The position numbers and the translations under genes were made by a program. Of a DNA stretch of 64,000 nt, positions 34,435 to 43,829 are shown piece by piece. Source of the DNA: Arsenophonus sp. aPb (GTDB lineage: Bacteria; Pseudomonadota; Gammaproteobacteria; Enterobacterales; Enterobacteriaceae); NCBI RefSeq assembly GCF_029873475.1, contig NZ_CP123499.1, positions 868,001 through 932,000 on the forward strand, written 5' to 3'. The number at the start of each line of letters is the position of its first letter. Position 1 is the stretch's first letter. The notes below the pieces were generated by a model. That model saw only the letters and a program-made list of their open reading frames with translations, did not search any database and was not told the origin of the DNA.

Positions 34435-35895
34435 TTAACTTTTCTCAGGTATTGATTTGAGTACTGATGTTAATAACTGCCAATACTTCGCTACACTTTT
34501 AATATTGGCGCGTTCATCAGGTGAATGAGCGCCATATATTGTTGGCCCAATGGAGACCATATCCATCTGCGGATAAGGTTTTTTAAATAGCCCACATTCT
34601 AAACCAGCATGGATCACCATGATCTTTGGAGCTTTACCAAATAGTTGCTGATAGGTATTGCTAACAAGTGCCATGACGGGAGATTTCGGATCAGGTTTCC
34701 AGCCAGGATAGCTGCCTTTATGTTCAAATTCTGCACCGGCAAGCATCGATAATGATGTCAACATATTAACGACATAATCTTTGCCTGTTTCGATTAATGA
34801 GCGAATTAAAAAAGTAATTTCGGCTTTTTTTTCGTCCATATCAACAACGCCGGTATTAAGGGAAGTTTCAACAACATCTTTTATTTCATCGCTCATCCTA
34901 ATAACACCGTTAGGTGCAGCATTGAGAAAATTTAATAGACGAGATTGGCAATCCGCAGTTAGCGTTAATAATTCTGTGCTTGTCTCATCAAGGGTAATGA
35001 CTAAATTTTTTTCGATCGCGGCAAATTCAGATTTTAGTAGTGTTAGATAGTGATTTTTGCTGGTCTCTAAATTAGCTGCTATTGATATAGGCACTGCAAC
35101 AATTGCTTCACTCTCGCGTGGGATTGCATTACGTAAACTACCCCCTTGAATGTGAATGAGCCTTAATTGTAATTCACTCCCATGCCCTGCTAGAAAACGT
35201 GCCAATAGTTTATTAGCATTAGCCAATCCTAAATGAATATCACCACCCGAATGGCCACCGGTCAATCCTTTAAGTGTTATTTTATACACTTTATGATTAG
35301 CTGGAATTGCTTCTCTTGCCAATGTAAAGGTGGTGGTAAAATCAACGCCGCCTGCGCAACCCATGTAGATCTCGCCTTCTTGTTCCGAATCGGTATTGAT
35401 CAGAATATCCGCTTGTAACCAATTTGGCTGTATGCCAAAAGCACCAACCATACCGGTTTCTTCTGTCATGGTGAGTAAAACTTCTATTGGTCCATGTTTA
35501 ATATTTTCATCATCCAGTACAGCTAAAGCGGAAGCCATACCGATACCATTATCTGCACCTAATGTAGTACCTTGCGCTTTTACCCACTCATTATCAACGT
35601 AAGGACGGATAGGATCCTGAGTAAAATTGTGCTGAGTATCACCGTTTTTTTGTGGCACCATATCCAAATGGGCTTGAAGAACAACAGGTAGGAGATTTTC
35701 CATGCCGGCTGTTGCCGGTTTGCGAATAAGAATATTACCGACTTTATCGCGTTCAACATTAAGTTTTTTTCTCTCTGCCCATTGCATAATATAAGCAGCA
35801 AGTGCTTCTTCATGTCCAGATGGATGAGGAATTGCACAAATTTGTGCAAAAATATCCCAAAGTGGCTGTGGTGAAAGTTGTGAAAGCTCAGACAC
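34435..35895 (-). CDS. pepD: aminoacyl-histidine dipeptidase (peptidase D)
   Basis: PepD is a cytoplasmic zinc dipeptidase with broad specificity, notably for Xaa-His. The 486-residue product is of M20 type: VLQAHLDMVPQ (metal-binding His and Asp), GTTLGADNGIGMA (bridging Asp), LLTMTEETGMVGAFG (catalytic Glu) and late HAGLECGLF and GAHSPDER. The lid/dimer domain interrupts the catalytic domain in the middle (GGHSGGDIHLG). Length is typical. It is divergent from gpt, in the same order dinB...pepD-gpt as in E. coli. Confidence 0.97.
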   Translation of the reverse strand: MSELSQLSPQPLWDIFAQICAIPHPSGHEEALAAYIMQWAERKKLNVERDKVGNILIRKPATAGMENLLPVVLQAHLDMVPQKNGDTQHNFTQDPIRPYVDNEWVKAQGTTLGADNGIGMASALAVLDDENIKHGPIEVLLTMTEETGMVGAFGIQPNWLQADILINTDSEQEGEIYMGCAGGVDFTTTFTLAREAIPANHKVYKITLKGLTGGHSGGDIHLGLANANKLLARFLAGHGSELQLRLIHIQGGSLRNAIPRESEAIVAVPISIAANLETSKNHYLTLLKSEFAAIEKNLVITLDETSTELLTLTADCQSRLLNFLNAAPNGVIRMSDEIKDVVETSLNTGVVDMDEKKAEITFLIRSLIETGKDYVVNMLTSLSMLAGAEFEHKGSYPGWKPDPKSPVMALVSNTYQQLFGKAPKIMVIHAGLECGLFKKPYPQMDMVSIGPTIYGAHSPDERANIKSVAKYWQLLTSVLKSIPEKS

Positions 35896-36134
35896 GTTTT
35901 CTCTCCTATTACTACCCTATTATTAAGATTGCTAATTAATTCTACAGTTTTGGAAAATATTATTTATCTTATTAATTCAGAATATCATCTTCTGGCGTCT
36001 ATTCCTTTAGTTAATTGTGATAATATTAATTAATTTCTGGTTTTTGTTATTACAAATCACTATAATCTCGCGCAATATTTTTTCCACTAATGTACTTTGC
36101 TAAAATAGTCTCTAGTCGTTGGGATCAAAATTTT

Positions 36135-36596
36135 ATGAGTGAAAAATACATCGTAACATGGGATATGTTGCAAATGCATGCCCGTACTTTGGCACAACGC
36201 TTATTACCTGCCAAGCAATGGAAAGGCATTATTGCTGTTAGCCGCGGTGGGCTTGTTCCAAGTGCTATTCTTGCTCGTGAATTAGGTTTACGCCATGTTG
36301 ATACTGTCTGTATTTCAAGTTACGACCATAATAACCAAAGAGAACTCAAAGTGATTAAGCGAGTGGAAGGTGATGGTGAGGGGTATATTGTTGTTGACGA
36401 TTTGGTCGATACTGGCGGAACAGCGCAAGCTATCAGGGATATGTATCCCAAAGGCTATTTTGTGACTATTTTTGCTAAACCTGCCGGACGCCCATTAGTT
36501 GATAATTATGTTATTGATATACCGCAAAATACCTGGATAGAACAGCCATGGGATATGGAAAAAGAGGTTTTTATTAAGCCACTTTGTGAACAATAA
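36135..36596 (+). CDS. gpt: xanthine-guanine phosphoribosyltransferase
   Basis: Gpt salvages guanine, xanthine and hypoxanthine by transferring phosphoribose from PRPP. The ATG at 36135 (MSEKYIVTWDMLQ) gives 153 residues, matching E. coli; an in-frame ATG 15 codons upstream would add a tail with no family match. The PRPP-binding motif GYIVVDDLVDTGGTA is intact, as is GIIAVSRGGLVPSAILARELG. A clear intrinsic terminator follows. Confidence 0.96.
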   Translation: MSEKYIVTWDMLQMHARTLAQRLLPAKQWKGIIAVSRGGLVPSAILARELGLRHVDTVCISSYDHNNQRELKVIKRVEGDGEGYIVVDDLVDTGGTAQAIRDMYPKGYFVTIFAKPAGRPLVDNYVIDIPQNTWIEQPWDMEKEVFIKPLCEQ

Positions 36597-36647
36597 TAAT
36601 TGTTTTATTTATTTCGCTTTAATCACTAAATAAAGTATATGATATAG

Positions 36648-36672
36648 GGGATGCTAATCGCATCCCTTTTTT
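36648..36672 (+). terminator. intrinsic terminator of gpt
   Basis: GGGATGC (36648-36654) and GCATCCC (36660-36666) form a 7-bp stem around a five-base loop, followed by a run of six T. Confidence 0.9.
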
Positions 36673-36704
36673 ATTGCTGAATTTTTTAACAGAATAAGGT
36701 CGAT

Positions 36705-37964
36705 ATGAGTGAAAAAAATCTGTCAGAAAAGCTGTTTAAGCCTAAATCAAAACTGAAACAAACTGAGACTTCTGTTCTGGTGACTTATAGTGTGCCTAAA
36801 ACCCACTTATTGAAGCATAGTTCAACATTCGAAGGGACGAGTTATGTTAGCTGGTATCGTATGATTAATCGGCTAATATGGATTTGGCGTGGCAACGATG
36901 GATTAGAGATTGAAGCGGTATTAAGTCGAATTGCGGCAAATAATCGTGTTCGTAGCTGTGAAAATTTACTTGATACCGTAATTGGTTATCAGCCGGGAAA
37001 TTGGGCTTATGAATGGTCACAGCAAGCAATGGCCTGGCAGAAAAAAGCGCTTGAGTTGCCTACAAAAATAGCAACTAGCCAGGCTTGGTTACGGGCCGCT
37101 AATTTATATAGTATCGCTGCCTATCCTCATCTTAAGGGTGATCATCTTGCTGAACAAGCGGTATTATTAGCGAATAAAGCTTATGAAAATGCTGAGCAAT
37201 TGACCGATTTTCGACTGAAAAAAATTTCTTTCAAAATAGAGGATGGTAAAAAAGAGCTAATTGGTTTTTTACATTTGCCTAATACCAACCAAGGCCCATG
37301 TCCTACGATTTTAGTTTGCGGCACATTAGATAGTTTGCAGCTAGATTATTACCGCCTTTTTAGCCAATATTTAGCGCCGCAAGGTTTTGCTATGTTAACC
37401 CTGGATATGCCATCAATTGGCTATTCTATTAAATATAAACTTTCTCAGGATACTAGCGCGCTGCATCAACAGATACTTAATCAATTGGCTAATATTCCAT
37501 GGATCGATCATACTCGAATAGGGGTAATTGGTTTGCGTTTTGGCGCTAATATTGCCCTTCGTTTAGCTTATTTAGAGCCCAAGCGCTTAAAAGGTGTTGC
37601 AGTTTTGGGGCCAATTGTTCATAGCTTATTTAATGAGCAAAAATATCAAGATCAAATACCGGTAATGAATATTGATATCTTTGCCAGTCGACTAGGTTTC
37701 TATCAGGTAGATGAAGCCGTTTTACGCTCAGAGCTTAGCTGTTACTCATTAAAAAAGCAGGGATTATTGGGGCGTCGTTGTCCTGTACCATTTATGGTTG
37801 TTAATTGGCAAAATGATGTTTTCAGCCCTAAGGAAGACGCATTGCTTATCGTGCGCTCCTCAATTGAAGGTAAGTTATTAACCTTACCCGCCAAGCCGTT
37901 ATATCAAAATTTTCATCAGTCACTTTCTGCAGTAGTGAGTTGGCTGAAAAGCAAAATTGAATAA
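36705..37964 (+). CDS. frsA: FrsA, alpha/beta-hydrolase-fold protein
   Basis: The 419-residue product matches E. coli FrsA (YafA) along its length. FrsA was described as a partner of the PTS protein EIIA-Glc affecting the balance of respiration and fermentation. The alpha/beta hydrolase core is at residues 170-415. At the nucleophile elbow it reads GLRFGANIALRLAYLEP, so arginine replaces the serine of G-x-S-x-G; this is also the case in E. coli FrsA, so classical esterase activity is doubtful. It stands between gpt and crl as in E. coli. Confidence 0.95.
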   Translation: MSEKNLSEKLFKPKSKLKQTETSVLVTYSVPKTHLLKHSSTFEGTSYVSWYRMINRLIWIWRGNDGLEIEAVLSRIAANNRVRSCENLLDTVIGYQPGNWAYEWSQQAMAWQKKALELPTKIATSQAWLRAANLYSIAAYPHLKGDHLAEQAVLLANKAYENAEQLTDFRLKKISFKIEDGKKELIGFLHLPNTNQGPCPTILVCGTLDSLQLDYYRLFSQYLAPQGFAMLTLDMPSIGYSIKYKLSQDTSALHQQILNQLANIPWIDHTRIGVIGLRFGANIALRLAYLEPKRLKGVAVLGPIVHSLFNEQKYQDQIPVMNIDIFASRLGFYQVDEAVLRSELSCYSLKKQGLLGRRCPVPFMVVNWQNDVFSPKEDALLIVRSSIEGKLLTLPAKPLYQNFHQSLSAVVSWLKSKIE

Positions 37965-38034
37965 TTATTGTGATTACTTGATTATTTTTCCTTATTTGCT
38001 AAAAAGGTAGCTTAACAACAAGGAGATCCTTATT

Positions 38035-38424
38035 ATGGCTTTAACTTCAAATTATTCTAAAAGTAAATTATTGAAGCATTTTACCAGGTTAGGACCTTAT
38101 CTCCGTGAATCTCAATGTCAGGATGATCTCTTTTTTTTCGACTGTCTTGCTATTTGTGTTAATGCAAAAACTGCTCCAGAAAAGCGTGAATTTTGGGGAT
38201 GGTGGTTGGAATTAAGACGAGAACTTAACGGATTTGTATATCATTATAAATTAGGTATGTTTGATAAAGCCGGTAATTGGCAGCATATCGAAATTAATAA
38301 ATCAAACATTATCAAGTCGCTTGAAGATACATTACAAGAATTCCATAAACGTTTAAGTGATTCACTTAATACATTAGAATTAACATTAACCCCTTGCCCA
38401 AAAATGGTTGCAATTAATTTATAG
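38035..38424 (+). CDS. crl: sigma factor-binding protein Crl
   Basis: Crl binds the stationary-phase sigma factor RpoS and favours its assembly with RNA polymerase. The 129-residue product has the family features LKHFTRLGPYLRE, QDDLFFFDCLA, and EKREFWGWWLELRRELNGFVY; the last region contains the residues that contact RpoS. AAGGAG lies eight bases before the ATG. Its conservation implies that the organism retains RpoS-dependent stress control. No phoE lies between crl and proB, unlike E. coli. Confidence 0.96.
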   Translation: MALTSNYSKSKLLKHFTRLGPYLRESQCQDDLFFFDCLAICVNAKTAPEKREFWGWWLELRRELNGFVYHYKLGMFDKAGNWQHIEINKSNIIKSLEDTLQEFHKRLSDSLNTLELTLTPCPKMVAINL

Positions 38425-38558
38425 TTTGTATTGTTTGCAGCTATTGTAAAATCAACTTTTCATTAAAATTGCGTTATGTCGGTTGGCATGACGCTTCTTA
38501 CTTGATAAAACTGATGACTAAATTTTTATCGTTATAGAGAGTTAATAACAGAAGCATG

Positions 38559-39665
38559 ATGAACAACAGCCAAACTTTGGTGATAAAACTAGGAACAAGT
38601 GTATTAACAGGTGGCTCGCTTTGTCTAAATCAGGCGCGTATTGTTGAATTAGTGCGCCAATGTGCACAGCAGTATGAAAAAGGTCACCACATTGTCATTG
38701 TCACTTCGGGCGCAATTACTGCGGGCCGAGCCCATTTAGGTTATCCAACTTTACCTGAGACAATTGCCTCAAAACAATTGCTCGCGGCGGTTGGGCAAAG
38801 TCATCTGATCCAACTTTGGGAACGATTGTTTTCAATTTATGGTATTCATATTGGTCAGATGTTATTAACTCGGGCGGACATTGAAGATCGAGAACGTTTT
38901 TTAAATGCACGGGATACATTACAAGCGTTACTAGATAACCGTATTATTCCGGTTATCAATGAAAACGATGCCGTTGCGACGGCCGAAATTAAAGTTGGTG
39001 ATAATGATAATTTATCGGCATTGGTTGCAATTTTAGCTGATGCGGATAAGTTACTATTATTAACGGATATTGACGGACTACATACAGCAGACCCTCGGCA
39101 CAATCCAAATGCACAATTGATCACTGAAGTTCATGATATTAATGATGAACTAAGATGCATTGCAGGTGATAGTGTGAGCGGTTTAGGTACCGGTGGAATG
39201 GCAACAAAATTGCAAGCCGCAGGCATAGCTGGTCGAGCGGGAATAGAAGTCATTATTGCCGCCGGTGATAAGCATAATGTGATTGCAAATGTGCTCGAAG
39301 GTCAACCGGTAGGAACAAAATTTCATCGCTTAAAAACGCCAATGGAAAACCGAAAACGGTGGATTTTTGGTGCACCTTTGGCGGGTGAAATTGTTGTTGA
39401 TGAGGGAGCTGCTTTGGCAATCCAACAAAAAGGCAGCTCATTATTACCAAAAGGTATAAAGAAAATTAGTGGTAATTTTTCGCGCGGCGATGTTGTGCGT
39501 ATTCTTAATTTATTAGGTAACGACTTAGCTCATGGTGTGACTCATTATAATAGCGATGCTTTACGTTTAATCGCAGGGCATCATTCGCAAGAAATTAATC
39601 AAATTTTGGGTTATGAATATGGTGCTGTTGCCGTTCACCGGGACGATATGATAGTGAGTAAATGA
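38559..39665 (+). CDS. proB: glutamate 5-kinase
   Basis: ProB phosphorylates glutamate in the first step of proline synthesis. Of two adjacent ATGs I use 38559 (MNNSQTLVIKLGTSVLTGG), giving 368 residues, near the E. coli length. The amino acid kinase domain covers about 1-255 (VIVTSGAITAGRAHLG, VINENDAVATAEIKVGDNDNLSALVA, LLLTDIDGL, GTGGMATKLQAA), followed by a C-terminal PUA domain (GEIVVDEGAALAIQQKGSSLLPKGI). Coupled to proA by a one-base overlap. Confidence 0.97.
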   Translation: MNNSQTLVIKLGTSVLTGGSLCLNQARIVELVRQCAQQYEKGHHIVIVTSGAITAGRAHLGYPTLPETIASKQLLAAVGQSHLIQLWERLFSIYGIHIGQMLLTRADIEDRERFLNARDTLQALLDNRIIPVINENDAVATAEIKVGDNDNLSALVAILADADKLLLLTDIDGLHTADPRHNPNAQLITEVHDINDELRCIAGDSVSGLGTGGMATKLQAAGIAGRAGIEVIIAAGDKHNVIANVLEGQPVGTKFHRLKTPMENRKRWIFGAPLAGEIVVDEGAALAIQQKGSSLLPKGIKKISGNFSRGDVVRILNLLGNDLAHGVTHYNSDALRLIAGHHSQEINQILGYEYGAVAVHRDDMIVSK

Positions 39666-40918
39666 TGTTGGAAGAAATAGGCAAAGCGGCTAAAAAAGCT
39701 TCATGGTACCTGGCAGGGCTAAACACAAAACAGAAAAATAATATCTTAATGGGTATAGCAGATTGCCTGCAACAACAGAGTGATGCAATTTTAGCCGCTA
39801 ATGCTCAAGATATGGTGTCAGCAAAAGTTAACCATATGGGTGCTGCTATGCAAGACAGATTATTGCTAACTGTCGAGCGATTAGCTGCCATTGCAAATGA
39901 TGTAAGAAAGGTATGTCAATTAGCTGATCCAGTTGGACGTATCCTCGATGGCGGTTTATTAGAAAACGGCTTAAATATACAACGGCGATGTGTCCCACTG
40001 GGCGTGATTGGCGTTATTTATGAAGCGCGGCCGAATGTAACGATCGATGTTGCTTCGTTATGTTTGAAAACAGGTAATGCGGTAATTTTACGTGGTGGGA
40101 AAGAAACATCACAGACTAATCAAGCAATCGTTAAAGTTATTAAGCAAGCGTTGCAACAAAATGCTATTCCGCAGGCAGCAGTTCAGTCTATTGACGACCC
40201 AGATAGAAAATTAGTAACACAATTACTGAAAATGGATCGTTATGTAGATATGTTGATCCCGCGTGGTGGTGCAGGGTTACATAAGCTATGCCGTGAACAA
40301 TCGACTATTCCAGTGATTACTGGCGGTATTGGTGTCTGTCATATTTATGTCGATCAACATATTGATTTTGACAAAGCACTTCCACTCATTGTGAATGCTA
40401 AGGTGCAGCGTCCAAGTGCCTGTAATTCATTAGAAACTTTATTAGTTCATAAAAGTATTGCGGCTACATTTCTACCGCTTCTGGCTGAGAAAATGGCTGA
40501 GCAAAATGTGACACTCCATGCCAGTCGGCATGCAATGTCCTATTTAAAATCGAGCCCAGCAAGCGTTGTTGAAGTAATGGAGGAGAATTACCGTGATGAA
40601 TGGTTATCGCTTGATGTTAACGTCAAAATTGTCAATGATATTGATGCCGCGATTAACCACATCCGGGATTATGGAACGGCCCATTCTGATGCTATTTTGA
40701 CCCAATCAATTCAACAAGCAGATTATTTTGTTCAGCGTGTCGATTCTGCGGCTGTTTATGTTAATGCAAGTACACGATTTACTGATGGTGGACAATTTGG
40801 ATTGGGTGCGGAGGTTGCGGTAAGTACGCAAAAACTCCATGCACGAGGCCCAATGGGATTAGATGCATTAACAACCTATAAATGGATTGGTTATGGCGAT
40901 AATTTAACGCGTTCTTGA
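39665..40918 (+). CDS. proA: gamma-glutamyl phosphate reductase
   Basis: ProA reduces gamma-glutamyl phosphate to the semialdehyde, the second step of proline synthesis. I start at the second ATG of ATGATG (MLEEIGKAAKKASW), giving 417 residues as in E. coli and a one-base overlap with the proB stop. It is an aldehyde dehydrogenase-fold enzyme; the catalytic cysteine is in VQRPSACNSLETLLV, and NVTIDVASLCLKTGNAVILRGGKE and FGLGAEVAVSTQKLHARGPMGL are family blocks. ProC is encoded at 7.6 kb, so the pathway is complete in this window. Confidence 0.97.
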   Translation: MLEEIGKAAKKASWYLAGLNTKQKNNILMGIADCLQQQSDAILAANAQDMVSAKVNHMGAAMQDRLLLTVERLAAIANDVRKVCQLADPVGRILDGGLLENGLNIQRRCVPLGVIGVIYEARPNVTIDVASLCLKTGNAVILRGGKETSQTNQAIVKVIKQALQQNAIPQAAVQSIDDPDRKLVTQLLKMDRYVDMLIPRGGAGLHKLCREQSTIPVITGGIGVCHIYVDQHIDFDKALPLIVNAKVQRPSACNSLETLLVHKSIAATFLPLLAEKMAEQNVTLHASRHAMSYLKSSPASVVEVMEENYRDEWLSLDVNVKIVNDIDAAINHIRDYGTAHSDAILTQSIQQADYFVQRVDSAAVYVNASTRFTDGGQFGLGAEVAVSTQKLHARGPMGLDALTTYKWIGYGDNLTRS

Positions 40919-40940
40919 GTTATTACTTCACGATTTTTTG

Positions 40941-40970
40941 AGCCACACTGTTGTTGTGTGGCTTTATTTT
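40941..40970 (+). terminator. intrinsic terminator of proBA
   Basis: AGCCACAC (40941-40948) pairs with GTGTGGCT (40956-40963) around a seven-base loop, then TTTATTTT. It lies 22 bases after the proA stop. Confidence 0.9.
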
Positions 40971-41077
40971 AATCGTGTTAATTTAGGATTTTTACTTTTG
41001 TAAATTTTAAATCGTGCTTGTAAGCTGACATATATATTCTGACTAATTAAATAAATTATCGATTAGGACAACTTGAC

Positions 41078-41599
41078 ATGCTTTATCTTATTGGACCAAG
41101 AGGTGCAGGGAAGACAACAGTAGGAAGAACGTTAGCTGAATCTAGGATGTGTCATTTTTTTGATACCGATTCGTTAGTTAAACAGAATGCTAAAATAAGT
41201 ATTGCTGAGATAGTTGAACGAGATGGTTGGCCTCGCTTTCGTGACTTGGAATCCAGTGTTTTGCGATCAATACAACAACCAAATTCAGTGATATCAACGG
41301 GTGGCGGGATTATTTTACTAAAAGAAAATCGTGATTTTATGAAAAAAAATGGCTGTATTATTTATTTACAAGCGCCATCGGAAGTATTAATTAACCGTTT
41401 GTCTGTTGATCCTGAAACTTCGCAACGACCGACATTAACAGGTAAACCCTTAGCAGAAGAAATAGTTGAAGTCATGAAAGAAAGAGAAAGCTACTATTTA
41501 GATACCGCTGATTACATTATTGATGCCGCTTTACCTACGACAAAAATTGTTTACCAAATAGACCGCTTTTTGCAAAACGATAAAAAATACTTTGTATGA
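41078..41599 (+). CDS. aroL: shikimate kinase (AroL type)
   Basis: Shikimate kinase phosphorylates the 3-hydroxyl of shikimate on the way to chorismate. The 173-residue product has the P-loop LIGPRGAGKTTVGR (9-ish), FDTDSLV with the shikimate Asp, GWPRFRDLE, ISTGGGIIL and the lid SQRPTLTGKPL. The sequence resembles E. coli AroL (for example EIVERDGWPRFRDLES and TGGGIILLKENRDFM) more than AroK, so I prefer aroL. It stands alone between proA and aas. aroF and tyrA of the same network are at 61.6-63.8 kb. A TyrR site could not be assigned. Confidence 0.9.
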   Translation: MLYLIGPRGAGKTTVGRTLAESRMCHFFDTDSLVKQNAKISIAEIVERDGWPRFRDLESSVLRSIQQPNSVISTGGGIILLKENRDFMKKNGCIIYLQAPSEVLINRLSVDPETSQRPTLTGKPLAEEIVEVMKERESYYLDTADYIIDAALPTTKIVYQIDRFLQNDKKYFV

Positions 41600-41681
41600 T
41601 CTCAATTTTGCTATGTAACGCCTCTTTGGTGATAGATGTACTCTAAAATGATCAATAACATTAAGGAGTAAGGAAAGAGAT

Positions 41682-43829
41682 ATGCTGATAAAATTATTGC
41701 GCGCAATATTCCAGTTTTTTTTCCGTGTAACAGTGGTTGGTGAAATAAAACTTAAAAAATATGAGCGATGTTTAATAACACCTAATCATGTCTCTTTTCT
41801 AGATGGGATTCTGCTCGCTCTCTTCTTACCTATTCGCCCTCTTTTTGCTGTTTATTCATCTATCGGTACCCCACGCTTTATTAAATTATTAAAGCCCTAT
41901 GCCGATGTTGTTCCGCTAGATCCTGCTAACCCGATGGCTATTCGAACTTTAGTTAGAGAAATAGAAAAAGGGCGCCCGATCGTCATTTTTCCTGAAGGAA
42001 GAATTAGCGTTCATGGCTCGTTGATGAAAATTTATGATGGTGCTGCGTTTGTGGCGGCAAAAACTGGCGCTAAAATTGTTCCTATTAGAATTGATGGGCC
42101 TGAATTAAGTTATTTCAGTCGATTAAAAGGGATTTTTAAGCTCAAATGTTTTCCTAAAATGACACTAACGATTTTACCAGCAACAAAAATCACCATGCCT
42201 GAGGCGAAACGAGCAGCAGAGCGTCGTCGGCTGGCGGGGGCACAACTTTATAAGATTATGAAAGAAGCTCGGTTGCATAATCGCCCCCAGCAAACATTGA
42301 TGGAAGCTTATTTTGATGCGATGAAACGTTTTGGTCGTTTTACTGCTTGTATCGAAGATATTAGTTTTAAAGAAGACAGTTATCAAAGTTTTCTCAAGAA
42401 AATCTTAGCGGTTGGGCGTATTATTGAACGTTATACCAAACAGCATGAACATATCGGCTTACTTTTATCAAATGCAACAATGACGGCGGCGACAATTTTT
42501 GGATCAATATTGCGTGGTCGGATCCCTGCCATGATGAATTATACTGCTGGGAGCAATGGGTTAAAAAATGCCATCAAAGCGGCATCCATTAAAACCATTT
42601 TTAGTTCTCGTCAGTTTATTGAAAAAGGTAAGCTGTCGCATTTGCCTGAACAGGTTACTGAAGTTAATTGGATTTATTTAGAAGATCTGCAAGACTCCCT
42701 GACTTGGCAAGATAAAAAATGGATCCTCTATCACTTACTATTGCCCAAAAAAGCGCTTATACCAGCAAAACCGGATGATGCGGCATTGATCCTTTTTACC
42801 TCGGGCTCGGAAGGAACGCCTAAAGGGGTAGTACATAGCCATACCAGTTTATTGGCTAATGTAGAGCAAGTTAAAACAGTGGCTGATTTTACGCCTAAAG
42901 ATCGCTTTATGTCCGCTTTACCTCTTTTCCATGCTTTTGGGCTGACGGTAGGTTTATTTATTCCTATTTTTTCCGGTAGTCGTGTATTGCTTTATCCTAG
43001 TCCACTGCATTATCGGGTGATCCCAGAGTTGGTCTATGAAAAAAATTGCACGGTACTTTTCGCTACTCCTACTTTTCTAGCACATTATGCTCGTTTTGCC
43101 CATCCTTACGATTTTGCGCGCGTGCGTTATGTTGTTGCCGGAGCTGAAAAACTTATTGAAAGCACAAAAAAAGTTTGGTTCGACAAATTTGGCATCCGAA
43201 TACTTGAAGGTTATGGTGTAACTGAATGTGCTCCTATTGTATCCATTAACGTTCCGATGGCAGCTAAAGTTGATACTGTTGGTCAAATTTTACCTGGTAT
43301 AGAAACCAGACTACTGCCGGTACCAGGTATTAAGCAAGCCGGCCGTTTACAGTTACGTGGCCCAAATGTCATGAAAGGCTATTTACGCGTTGAAGATCCT
43401 AATCGTTTAGAGTTGCCTCATGCAGAAAATAGTCAAGGAGAGAATGAGAAGGGATGGTATGATACCGGTGATATTGTTGAATTTGATAGTGACGATTATT
43501 GTGTCATTCGCGGTAGAGCTAAACGTTTTGCAAAACTAGCGGGCGAAATGGTTTCACTAGAAACCGTCGAGCATCTTGTTGGCAGTATATCACCTCATGC
43601 TCAGCATGGCGTCGTGATCAAAACTACCGATAATAAAGGTGAAAGTCTGATCTTATATACCAGCGATAATACATTAGATCGTCGTCGATTATTGGCGGCG
43701 GCGAAAGAAAAAGGATTACCTGAATTAGCGGTACCCAGAGATATTCGCTACCTAAAAACATTTCCTTTACTTGGCAGTGGAAAACCTGATTTTGTGGCGT
43801 TAAAAAAAATCGCGGAAGAGAAATCTTGA
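41682..43829 (+). CDS. aas: bifunctional acyl-ACP synthetase / 2-acylglycerophosphoethanolamine acyltransferase
   Basis: Aas reacylates lysophosphatidylethanolamine at the inner membrane. The 715-residue product has an N-terminal PlsC-type acyltransferase domain (NHVSFLDGILLALFLP with H-x4-D, and FPEGRISVHGS) over about 1-200 and a C-terminal AMP-binding domain (ALILFTSGSEGTPKGVVHSH, EGYGVTECAPIVSIN, WYDTGDI) over about 230-715. Length equals the E. coli enzyme. lplT, the flippase that brings in the substrate, follows with a one-base overlap. Confidence 0.97.
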   Translation: MLIKLLRAIFQFFFRVTVVGEIKLKKYERCLITPNHVSFLDGILLALFLPIRPLFAVYSSIGTPRFIKLLKPYADVVPLDPANPMAIRTLVREIEKGRPIVIFPEGRISVHGSLMKIYDGAAFVAAKTGAKIVPIRIDGPELSYFSRLKGIFKLKCFPKMTLTILPATKITMPEAKRAAERRRLAGAQLYKIMKEARLHNRPQQTLMEAYFDAMKRFGRFTACIEDISFKEDSYQSFLKKILAVGRIIERYTKQHEHIGLLLSNATMTAATIFGSILRGRIPAMMNYTAGSNGLKNAIKAASIKTIFSSRQFIEKGKLSHLPEQVTEVNWIYLEDLQDSLTWQDKKWILYHLLLPKKALIPAKPDDAALILFTSGSEGTPKGVVHSHTSLLANVEQVKTVADFTPKDRFMSALPLFHAFGLTVGLFIPIFSGSRVLLYPSPLHYRVIPELVYEKNCTVLFATPTFLAHYARFAHPYDFARVRYVVAGAEKLIESTKKVWFDKFGIRILEGYGVTECAPIVSINVPMAAKVDTVGQILPGIETRLLPVPGIKQAGRLQLRGPNVMKGYLRVEDPNRLELPHAENSQGENEKGWYDTGDIVEFDSDDYCVIRGRAKRFAKLAGEMVSLETVEHLVGSISPHAQHGVVIKTTDNKGESLILYTSDNTLDRRRLLAAAKEKGLPELAVPRDIRYLKTFPLLGSGKPDFVALKKIAEEKS

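Noticed and set aside
36705..37964. Loss of the hydrolase serine in FrsA as a novelty
   Set aside because: E. coli FrsA has the same Arg at this position, so it is a family feature.
40994..41010. TTTAC-TTTT-GTAAA inverted repeat upstream of aroL
   Set aside because: Short AT palindrome; spacing does not match TyrR and it is expected by chance in this base composition.
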